NCBI RefSeq assembly: GCF_913055165.1
Contig: NZ_CAJXJS010000010.1
Location: forward strand, 1-64,000
DNA: 64,000 nt
DNA from: an uncultured Devosia sp.
GTDB lineage: Bacteria > Pseudomonadota > Alphaproteobacteria > Rhizobiales > Devosiaceae
Reading direction: 5' to 3'
Below, one piece after another: positions 57,508 through 64,000 of the stretch (positions are counted from its first letter, which is position 1; every line of letters begins with the position of its first letter). Under the pieces are notes generated by a model, which worked only from the letters and a program-made list of their open reading frames with translations, ran no database searches and was not told where the DNA came from. The translations under genes were made by a program, and so were the position numbers.

Positions 57508-58554
57508 GTGTCGCAGCAAGAAGTTCCGCCCGCCACGCGCGGCAAGCGGGGGGTGAAGCCATCCGGCAAGCCCACGCTCAAGACCATCGCTCAGATGACC
57601 GGGCTGGCGGTGACCACCATTTCCCGCGCCCTGAACAATGCGCCCGAACTGGCCCAGGAAACCCGTGATCGCGTCCAGAAGATCGCTGCCGAGATCGGCT
57701 ATATGCCCGACCGGGCGGCTCTGCGCCTCAAGACCGGGCGCACCAATGTCATTTCACTGATCCTGGAACCGGACGAGCAGATTTATGGTTTTGGCACCAG
57801 CCTGGTAACCGGTATTACCGAAGCCCTGCGCGACACCAGCTATCACCTGGTGATCACCCCGCTGTTCCGCAATGTACAACCGATCGAGCCGATCCAGCAT
57901 ATCGTGCGCAACCGCATGGCCGATGGCGTGATTTTCTCCAAGGCCGAAACCTTCGACGAGCGTATCCGCTTTCTGATCGACAGCGATTTTCCTTTTGTCA
58001 GTCACGGTCGCAGCCAATGGCCCGAACCGCATCCCTATGTCGACTACGACAATGAGGCCTATGCCTATGGCGCCACGCTGCGCCTGGCGGAAAAGGGCTG
58101 TCGCCGCGTCTCGATCGTCCTGCCCGATAGCGCCCTGACCTATACCGAACATCTCAAAGCCGGGATGGAGCGGGCGGCGCGCGAGGCCGGCATCGCCTAT
58201 GAGTTTGCTGCCGACGTCAATCTGAGCAGCCCCACCGATGCCATCCGCAACTATGTCATCAAGCGCGCCAAGCGCCCCGACCGGCCCGACGGCTATGTCT
58301 GCGCTTCCGAAATCTCGGCCCTGGCCGTCATCGGTGGCCTCAACGATGTGGGCCTGATCGTTGGCCAGACCGCCCATGTCGTCACCAAGCAGGCGTCCGA
58401 CATGTTCGCCCAGTTTCAGCCGGGTGCCGAAACCGTGTCGGAAGACTTCGTGGAGGCGGGGCGCAACCTGGGCAGCCTGCTCCTGCGCCGTATTCAGGGC
58501 GAAACCGAAGGCCTGCAATACATCGCCCGGCCCAAGTTCGACTGGAACAGATAA
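57508..58554 (+). CDS. LacI family transcriptional regulator
   Basis: A 348-residue sugar-responsive repressor. The HTH with hinge is PTLKTIAQMTGLAVTTISRA, LNNAPELAQETRDRVQKIAA and IGYMPDRAALRLKTGRTN. The periplasmic-binding-like domain follows from residue 75 (VISLILEPDEQIYGFGTSLV). A 20-residue basic N-terminal extension precedes the HTH. GTG 57508 follows GAGGGG. No transporter or sugar gene is adjacent, so its targets lie elsewhere, apart from itself. Confidence 0.92.
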   Translation: MSQQEVPPATRGKRGVKPSGKPTLKTIAQMTGLAVTTISRALNNAPELAQETRDRVQKIAAEIGYMPDRAALRLKTGRTNVISLILEPDEQIYGFGTSLVTGITEALRDTSYHLVITPLFRNVQPIEPIQHIVRNRMADGVIFSKAETFDERIRFLIDSDFPFVSHGRSQWPEPHPYVDYDNEAYAYGATLRLAEKGCRRVSIVLPDSALTYTEHLKAGMERAAREAGIAYEFAADVNLSSPTDAIRNYVIKRAKRPDRPDGYVCASEISALAVIGGLNDVGLIVGQTAHVVTKQASDMFAQFQPGAETVSEDFVEAGRNLGSLLLRRIQGETEGLQYIARPKFDWNR

Positions 58555-58570
58555 TCGAGCGGCACTGGGC

Positions 58571-60385
58571 TCAGGAGCCCTCCAGCTCCTCGCGCAGCAT
58601 TTCGAGCTCCAGCCATTGCTCCTCTGCCGCGGCCTTTTTGGTCGTCGCCGCTTCCAGCGCCTTGGACTTGGCCGCAAAACCGTTTGGGTCCTTGCTGTAG
58701 AGATCGGGCGCGGCCAGCGCCTTGTTCAGCATGGCAATCTCGGCGTCGAGCTTGTCGATTTCGGCGGGCAGGGTTTCCAGCGCATGCTTCTCCTTGAAGC
58801 TGAGCTTGCGCTTGCTGGCTGGTGGCGGAGAGGCGGGCTGCGCCCTGGGTTTATCCGCTTTTTGCGGTTTGTCGACGGCCCGCGCGGCCACACCCGAGCC
58901 ACGCTGGGCCACCATGTCCGAATAGCCGCCGGCATATTCGGTCCAGCGCCCGTCGCCTTCCGCCATGATCACCGATGTGGCCACCCGGTCGAGAAAGTCG
59001 CGGTCATGACTCACCACCACGACCGTGCCGGCATAGTCCGACACCATTTCCTCGAGCAGGTCGAGCGTTTCGAGGTCGAGATCGTTGGTCGGTTCGTCGA
59101 GCACGAGGAAATTGCTCGGCAGCGCCAGCGCCCGGGCCAGCGCCACGCGCGCCCGCTCGCCACCCGACAGCTTGCCGATCGGGGTATTGGCCTGTTCGGG
59201 AGTGAACAGGAAGTCCTTCATATAGCCCACCACATGCTTGGGCTCGCCATTGATGTGGAGGGTGTCGCTGCCCCCGCCGGTGAGGGCGTCCCTGAGCCGT
59301 GTTTCCGGATCGAGCCGCGCGCGGCCCTGATCGAGCATGGCCAGTTCGAGCGCTGCGCCCTGCTTGATCGAGCCGCTGTCGGGCGCCAGCTGGCCGGTCA
59401 GCATCTTGATCAGCGTAGTCTTGCCCGCGCCATTGGGGCCGACAATCCCCACCCGGTCGCCGCGCAAGATGCGGGTTGAGAAATCCCGGACCACAGCGCG
59501 GCTGCCAAAGCTCTTGGAAATGCCTTCGGCCTCGGCGACCAGGGCGCCCGAGGTGCGGCCTTCGCTCACGGCCATACTGACCGAACCGGTCACCTTGCGC
59601 TGCTCGCGCCGCTCCTGGCGCAGATTGGCCAGCCGCTCAAGCCGACCCACATTCCGCTTGCGCCGGGCGGTGACGCCATAGCGCAGCCAGTGCTCCTCGC
59701 GCACGATTTGCCGGTCGAGCTTGTGGCGTTCTTTTTCTTCCTGCTCCAGCACCTCGTCGCGCCAAGTCTCGAAGGCGGCAAAGCCCTTTTCGATCCTGCG
59801 CGTCATGCCCCGGTCAAGCCAGACGGTGGAGCGCGACAGATCCGAAAGGAACCGCCGGTCATGGCTGATCAGCACCATGGCGGACCGCATCTGGCTCAGT
59901 TCCTCCTGCAGCCATTCGATCACCGGCAGGTCGAGATGGTTGGTCGGCTCATCGAGCAGCAGTACATCGGGTTGTGGGGCCAGCACCCGTGCCAATGCCG
60001 CGCGGCGGCCCTCGCCACCCGAAAGCGTCGCGGGGTTCTCGGCGCCGGTCAGCCCCAATGCTTCGAGCAGATATTGGGCGCGGTAGGGATCATCGCCCGG
60101 CGCCAGCCCAGCCTCGACATAGTCCAGCGTCGTCTTGAACGCGGAGAGATCGGGTTCCTGCGGCAGGTAACGGATGGTCGCGCTCGGCTCGGCAAAACGC
60201 TTGCCCGCGTCATGCTGAACCAGCCCGGCGGCAATCTTGAGTAGCGTGGACTTGCCAGAGCCATTGCGCCCCACCAGCGCGATCCGCTGTCCGGGCGAGA
60301 CGATCAGTTCCGCCGCTTCGAGCAGCCTTGTGCCGCCGAAAGTCAGCTGAATGTCCTGCAGGGTGAGTAGGGGAGGCTGGGCCAT
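58571..60385 (-). CDS. ABC-F family ATPase, Uup type
   Basis: A 604-residue soluble twin-ATPase. Domain 1 has Walker A GRNGSGKST and signature LSGGEGRRAALARVL with Walker B VLLLDEPTNHLDL; domain 2 has GPNGAGKTTLIK, LSGGERARVALARAL and FLVLDEPTNDLDL. The last 80 residues form the Uup-type coiled coil (KLSFKEKHALETLPAEIDKL onward), which binds DNA or the ribosome in E. coli. No membrane segments. It acts in translation or DNA-structure maintenance rather than transport. Confidence 0.92.
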   Translation of the reverse strand: MAQPPLLTLQDIQLTFGGTRLLEAAELIVSPGQRIALVGRNGSGKSTLLKIAAGLVQHDAGKRFAEPSATIRYLPQEPDLSAFKTTLDYVEAGLAPGDDPYRAQYLLEALGLTGAENPATLSGGEGRRAALARVLAPQPDVLLLDEPTNHLDLPVIEWLQEELSQMRSAMVLISHDRRFLSDLSRSTVWLDRGMTRRIEKGFAAFETWRDEVLEQEEKERHKLDRQIVREEHWLRYGVTARRKRNVGRLERLANLRQERREQRKVTGSVSMAVSEGRTSGALVAEAEGISKSFGSRAVVRDFSTRILRGDRVGIVGPNGAGKTTLIKMLTGQLAPDSGSIKQGAALELAMLDQGRARLDPETRLRDALTGGGSDTLHINGEPKHVVGYMKDFLFTPEQANTPIGKLSGGERARVALARALALPSNFLVLDEPTNDLDLETLDLLEEMVSDYAGTVVVVSHDRDFLDRVATSVIMAEGDGRWTEYAGGYSDMVAQRGSGVAARAVDKPQKADKPRAQPASPPPASKRKLSFKEKHALETLPAEIDKLDAEIAMLNKALAAPDLYSKDPNGFAAKSKALEAATTKKAAAEEQWLELEMLREELEGS

Positions 60386-60468
60386 TGGCTCGTGTCCGGT
60401 AAAATCGATCCGGATAGATCATAGGGGCCAGCCCAGATCAATCGGTTGGCCCGCGGAACAGGAAAAGA

Positions 60469-60497
60469 CCGGTCAGGACGTTGAGGATCCTGACCGG
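60469..60497 (-). terminator. Hairpin, possible rirA terminator
   Basis: CCGGTCAGGA (60469-60478) pairs with TCCTGACCGG (60488-60497), loop 9. On the minus strand it is followed by TCTTTTCC, about 140 bases after the rirA stop. The rest of 60386-60636 shows nothing else. Confidence 0.45.
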
Positions 60498-60636
60498 CCC
60501 GGGGAGACGGTAGCAGCAAGCCCCGTCGCATTCTGGCGCTCGGACCCACAGGCCCCAAGGGGTCGCAGCGCCATGAGCGCAATCAACCACCAATAAACAT
60601 GATTGTCAAACTCATATTTGAGCCTGGCAGTCAGAT

Positions 60637-61092
60637 TTACGCTGCGGTGACGGCCTCATCGGCACTCAGCCCCAGCCGTTCCCGGATGGAGCGCTTCTTG
60701 CTGGCGAGGTCCGCAATGGTGTGGCGGCTCAAGACTTCGAAGAAGGCACCCAGCGCCTCGCGCAGCGCCCCGTTGAGGTCGCATTCCCCAATCAGCGGGC
60801 AATCGGCGCCATCCTCAAAGCACTCGGCCAGGGCGAAGTTCTCTTCGGTGAGCCGGATGGTTTCGAGCAGGGTGATCTCTTCGGCCGGCTTGCCCAGCTT
60901 GATGCCGCCATGGCGGCCGCGCACCGTCTGCAACAGGCCCGATTCCACCAGCGGCTTGATCAGCTTGAACAGGAAGAGTTCGGAAATGCCGTAGGCGCGG
61001 GCGATCTCGGCGACCCGGCTCAACCCTGGTTCGTTGACCGCGCAATAGACCAGCGTGCGGATGGCATAGTTGGATTGGCGGGTCAGTCTCAC
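60637..61092 (-). CDS. rirA: RirA, Rrf2-family iron regulator
   Basis: A 151-residue Fe-S repressor of iron-uptake genes. MRLTRQSNYAIRTLVYCAVN, RVAEIARAYGISELFLFKLI, GLLQTVRGRHGGIKLGKPAE and EENFALAECFEDGADCPLIG match RirA closely. The cluster cysteines are Cys91, Cys98 and Cys104. In rhizobia RirA with a [4Fe-4S] cluster represses siderophore and iron-transport genes when iron is sufficient. An ICE-like box lies upstream at 61163, so Irr may control it. It is divergent from an IHF/HU-type gene. Confidence 0.93.
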   Translation of the reverse strand: MRLTRQSNYAIRTLVYCAVNEPGLSRVAEIARAYGISELFLFKLIKPLVESGLLQTVRGRHGGIKLGKPAEEITLLETIRLTEENFALAECFEDGADCPLIGECDLNGALREALGAFFEVLSRHTIADLASKKRSIRERLGLSADEAVTAA

Positions 61093-61162
61093 AGGACACC
61101 TTTCTGCTCTTGGGGGCAGGCGGTTCTCGCCAGCGTCGCACCCCTTCTATTCCGGTCTGTAA

Positions 61163-61179
61163 CTTATAACCATTCTAAA
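61163..61179 (-). promoter_or_regulatory. Irr box (ICE-like) upstream of rirA
   Basis: On the minus strand TTTAGAA-TGG-TTATAAG: the first arm is a perfect ICE half, the second matches five of seven. It lies 71 bases before the rirA ATG, a usual distance for Irr control. Confidence 0.6.
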
Positions 61180-61288
61180 AAAAGTCAAGAATTCCTGAAG
61201 GCGACGGTCATGTTTGTTGGTGCCTGTTCGGACTGGACAGCAGCTTTAGTTCCACCTATGAATTTAATGGGGCAGGAGGAGGACTTGT

Positions 61289-61597
61289 GTGGAGAAAACG
61301 GTTACTCGCGCCATGTTAGGCGAGCGCGTTGCCGACGCGACGGGCCTGTCAAAACAGGACACCGCGCTGATTGGTGAGCGGATGTTCGAACTGATCGGGT
61401 CAGCGTTGAAACGCGGTGAATCGGTCAAGCTCAGCGGCTTTGGCACGTTCGACGTCCGCACGCGGGCCGAACGAGTCGGCCGCAATCCCAGGACCGGTGA
61501 GGAACATCGCATTGCGCCGCACCAGACCGTGGTGTTGATCCCGAGCGCCCGCTTGCGGGACGCGCTGGACAGCGCGCAGGCCAAAACTCAAAAATAG
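61289..61597 (+). CDS. IHF/HU-family DNA-binding protein (IhfA-like)
   Basis: A 102-residue nucleoid protein. TGLSKQDTALIGERMFELIG, VKLSGFGTFDVRTRAERVGR, NPRTGEEHRIAPHQTVVLIP show the HU/IHF fold with the DNA-intercalating proline in the arm (GRNPRTGE). The VKLSGFGTF form and length favour an IHF alpha-like assignment over HU. GTG 61289 follows AGGAGGAGG. It is divergent from rirA; its end overlaps the convergent ROK regulator by ten bases. Confidence 0.85.
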   Translation: MEKTVTRAMLGERVADATGLSKQDTALIGERMFELIGSALKRGESVKLSGFGTFDVRTRAERVGRNPRTGEEHRIAPHQTVVLIPSARLRDALDSAQAKTQK

Positions 61598-62775
61598 CGG
61601 CGGTAAAGCGTCATTTCGGCGGCGCCCATGGCCGGCGCCAGCGGCCCCAGCCGGCCCATAGTTACGCGCGGGGCGCGGAAGCCTCTGGTCGTCAGGCTCT
61701 CCAGTTCTGCCGAAAGCCTCTGGGCCAGCCTTGCGGTGACGTCGCTTCCCAGATCAGTGTCCAGGATGACAACGGGCCGTTCGAGGATCATGGAGGTATT
61801 GTGGATGATCTGGGCCAGCGCCTGGGCAGCGTCGCCTATCCAGGTATCGATATGGGTCGCGATGGCCGCCATGTCCCATTCCGAGACCGGGCGCTGTGCG
61901 TCGGCATAGCCAGCATTGGCCAGACGGGTTCTGAGGCCGCAAAGCGAAGCAACGCGGTGCACCAATTGCGGGGGCGCCTGCCCGACGCTGACCAACATCG
62001 AGCCCAGATCGACCGCATGCCCGGTTGGGCCCTCCCAAAGCGTGCCATCGCTGACCATGCCGGCCAGCAAGACCTGTGACACCAGAAGGAAAATGACATT
62101 GGCCGGCCGCGGCGGCTCCAGGGTCAGCAGTTCCGCCCAGCAGCCCGCATTGCCGTCATTGAGCAGGCTGATCTCGAGATTGGTGCGCTTGCGCAATTCC
62201 TCCACGGGGTCGAGATCCTGCCAAAGGGCTGCCTGCTCTGGCGGCGCGCCGAGCAGGTCGAGGTCGCGGGTCAGCGAGCCCGGCATGGCCAGGCCCAGGT
62301 CGAGCAATCTGGAACGCCGGTCCTCGCGCAGGCTTGCCGCAAATTCGGCGATCAGCGCACCGAGCCGATCAAACAGCGTCCGGGCATCGGGATAGGCATA
62401 ATCCTCGTGGTGATGGCGCAGCACCTTGGTGTGCATGTTGACCAGCGTCATCTCCATATGCCGCCAGCCGATCTCGATCCCGATGGCAAATCCACCATTC
62501 TCATTGAGAAATATGGGGGTGGCTGGCTGGCCGCGCCGTCCGCGCAGCACCGGACCGCGAATGATCAGCCCCTCGCGCTCCAGATCGGTCAGGATGGCCG
62601 AGACCGTCTGCGGCGCCAGGTCCGATATGCGGGAAATCTCGGCGTTGGACGCGCCGGCGTTGAACGCCACCACCGTCAGCACGGTCTTTTCATTAGCCCG
62701 GCGGACCACGGCCGGGCGCATGCCGCGGCGGCCCGGCTCAAAGACGTCGCGTGTCAGCTCCTGACGTGTAGGCAT
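61588..62775 (-). CDS. ROK family transcriptional regulator
   Basis: A 395-residue regulator. The N-terminal MarR-like HTH is NAGASNAEISRISDLAPQTV, SAILTDLEREGLIIRG, followed by the ROK sugar-kinase fold (GGFAIGIEIGWRHMEMTLVN). The ATPase and zinc motifs (GHxxxxxxxxxCxCG) of active kinases are missing, so it is a regulator only, of the NagC/XylR type. Sugar target unknown. Upstream (62776-62981) no gene is visible. Confidence 0.85.
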   Translation of the reverse strand: MPTRQELTRDVFEPGRRGMRPAVVRRANEKTVLTVVAFNAGASNAEISRISDLAPQTVSAILTDLEREGLIIRGPVLRGRRGQPATPIFLNENGGFAIGIEIGWRHMEMTLVNMHTKVLRHHHEDYAYPDARTLFDRLGALIAEFAASLREDRRSRLLDLGLAMPGSLTRDLDLLGAPPEQAALWQDLDPVEELRKRTNLEISLLNDGNAGCWAELLTLEPPRPANVIFLLVSQVLLAGMVSDGTLWEGPTGHAVDLGSMLVSVGQAPPQLVHRVASLCGLRTRLANAGYADAQRPVSEWDMAAIATHIDTWIGDAAQALAQIIHNTSMILERPVVILDTDLGSDVTARLAQRLSAELESLTTRGFRAPRVTMGRLGPLAPAMGAAEMTLYRRYF

Positions 62776-62981
62776 CTAGGACAGGGCTCCTGTCGTCGGC
62801 GAAAACTGGGGTTGTTGCCAGTGGAGGGCGCATATGACCGCGGCGTGGTGCTGCCGGTCAGCGCAGGGAGGGATACGATAGAGGCAAAGGCATGCCAGCT
62901 TCGATAGTGACTCGTCAAGTTGGTGCGGTACCCATGCGCTGCGCTCGGCGGGCCGGGGGCACGCGCCAATTGCCGCAATGT

Positions 62982-63920
62982 TCATTGGCCGCTGCTGGTC
63001 AGCAGGTTCAGGGCCTCCTCGTTCAACGTCAGCTTCACCCCGCGCACCAGGCTCTCGAGCTGATCGACCGAAGTGGCCGAAGCGATCGGCGCGCTGACGC
63101 CGGGTTGCGCCACCAGCCAGGCCAGAGCCACTTCCGCCGGCGTTGCATCCAGTTCGGCCGCCACCTGATCGAGGGCACCCAGAATGCTCAGGCCCCTGGT
63201 ATTGAGATATTGGCTGGCGCCATGGCCCCGCGGCGACTGCCCCAGATCCTCCTGGCTGCGATATTTCCCGGTCAGGAACCCCGAGGCCAGACTGTAATAG
63301 ACCACCGCCCCGACCTCATTGTCGATCAGATAGGGGCGCAGCGCGTCGAAGGCCTCGCGGTCATAGAGGTTGTAGCGGTTCTGCGTCACTTCATAGCGCT
63401 GCAGCGATTTGACGATCGCGGTCTGCTGGGCCTCTTCCAGCATCGGCCTGGTATAGTTGGAAGCCCCGATGACACGCACCTTGCCGGCCCGGATCAGCGT
63501 GTCATAGGCCTCCAGCGTCTCCTCATGAGGAGTTTCGGCGTCGGGCCAGTGGCTGAAATAGAGATCGATATAGTCGGTCTGCAATCGCTTCAGCGACGCC
63601 TCGATGCCCGTCTTGATGGCCTCGGCCCCAAGGCCCCCCGGCTGCTTGCCGGAATTGACCTTGGTAAAGATGTGAACGCTGTCGCGATTGCCGCGAGCCT
63701 TGAGCCATTTGCCGATGATGGTCTCGCTCATGCCCGGGGGATTGCCGGGCACCCAATTGGGATAGCCCTCGGCCGTGTCGATGGCGCTGAAGCCGGCCTC
63801 GACAAAGGCGTCGAGAATGTCGAAGCCCCGGGCTTCATCGACCGTCCAGCCAAAGACATTGCCGCCCAGCACCAGGGGTTCGATGACCAGTTCACTGCGG
63901 CCGAGGGGGCGACGATTCAT
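62982..63920 (-). CDS. Aldo/keto reductase
   Basis: A 312-residue reductase starting NRRPLGRSELVIEPLVLGGN. The tetrad residues are in IDTAEGYPNWVPGN (Asp, Tyr), HIFTKVNSG (Lys) and LYFSHWPD (His). The cofactor end is PIASATSVDQLESLVRG. ATG 63920 has GGAG upstream; the frame open to 63998 has no supported start. It is the third aldo/keto reductase in the window, not closely similar to the other two. The last 80 bases of the window hold nothing recognisable. Confidence 0.9.
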   Translation of the reverse strand: MNRRPLGRSELVIEPLVLGGNVFGWTVDEARGFDILDAFVEAGFSAIDTAEGYPNWVPGNPPGMSETIIGKWLKARGNRDSVHIFTKVNSGKQPGGLGAEAIKTGIEASLKRLQTDYIDLYFSHWPDAETPHEETLEAYDTLIRAGKVRVIGASNYTRPMLEEAQQTAIVKSLQRYEVTQNRYNLYDREAFDALRPYLIDNEVGAVVYYSLASGFLTGKYRSQEDLGQSPRGHGASQYLNTRGLSILGALDQVAAELDATPAEVALAWLVAQPGVSAPIASATSVDQLESLVRGVKLTLNEEALNLLTSSGQ

Positions 63921-64000
63921 TGTGCAACTCCATTGTCTGTCTTGGACCCAACGCCCGGCTCGCTGATTTGTTCGACCGGCGGCACGCGCGGCGCGCACCA

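Noticed and set aside
1-64000. CRISPR arrays, rRNA, tRNA, transposases and integrases
   Set aside because: No regularly spaced repeats, cloverleaf-like sequences or transposase/recombinase motifs were found on reading; short or degenerate tRNA genes cannot be fully excluded without a covariance-model scan.

Overview
The window is high-GC alphaproteobacterial chromosome, most like a Devosia/Pelagibacterium-type member of the Hyphomicrobiales. This is inferred from gene content, not from a database search. Pointers are a three-cysteine RirA regulator and a membrane-bound ferritin (MbfA), both preceded by Irr/ICE-like boxes, plus an MmcB repair nuclease, a DUF1127 protein, an RpoE-ChrR stress locus and Rhizobiales-type dispersed palindromic repeats. 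No rRNA, tRNA, CRISPR array, transposase or phage integrase was seen.

Layout. 1-2.5 kb: end of an ABC importer with two permeases and an NMT1/ThiY-like binding protein. 2.5-11 kb: small membrane proteins, a TetR regulator divergent from a glyoxalase-fold gene, glutathione peroxidase, a glycine-zipper protein, a CNB-domain/SelW-like pair, an amino-acid ABC importer without an ATPase, CreA and 1-Cys peroxiredoxin. 11-18.9 kb: RlpA-like protein, aldo/keto reductase with DUF1127, a LysR regulator, a degenerate receiver protein and three related MFS permeases with mmcB between them. 18.9-27.7 kb: truB-rbfA, a 2-hydroxyacid dehydrogenase, a FhuF-like protein, TadE/TadG and an oxidoreductase. 27.8-35.3 kb: Rrf2 repressor with a TrxB-like flavoprotein, TrhO, a HigBA toxin-antitoxin pair, LysR and membrane LytTR regulators. 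35.3-43.2 kb: MbfA ferritin, a copper-handling run (YcnI-PCu(A)C fusion and SCO), a D-amino-acid-dehydrogenase-like gene and lepA.

43.2-46.6 kb is the most unusual stretch. It is visibly AT-richer and holds a two-gene cassette: a 787-residue protein combining a PD-(D/E)XK-like nuclease region, a DGQHR (DndB-like) core and a C-terminal HEPN-like R-x4-H motif, translationally coupled to a D12-class DNA adenine methylase. It looks like an undescribed or poorly described DNA-modification/defence unit.

46.7-51.4 kb is an RpoE-ChrR singlet-oxygen-type locus with its probable targets (SDR, DUF2177, flavin amine oxidase, DUF1365). The divergent rpoE and oxidase promoters share an identical TGATCC-N16-CGTAT architecture. 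51.4-57 kb: an arabinose/galactose 1-dehydrogenase, glycerate kinase, a DUF1045-phnM-phnN phosphonate segment and small proteins. 57.5-64 kb: LacI regulator, Uup-type ABC-F ATPase, RirA, an IHF/HU-family protein, a ROK regulator and an aldo/keto reductase.
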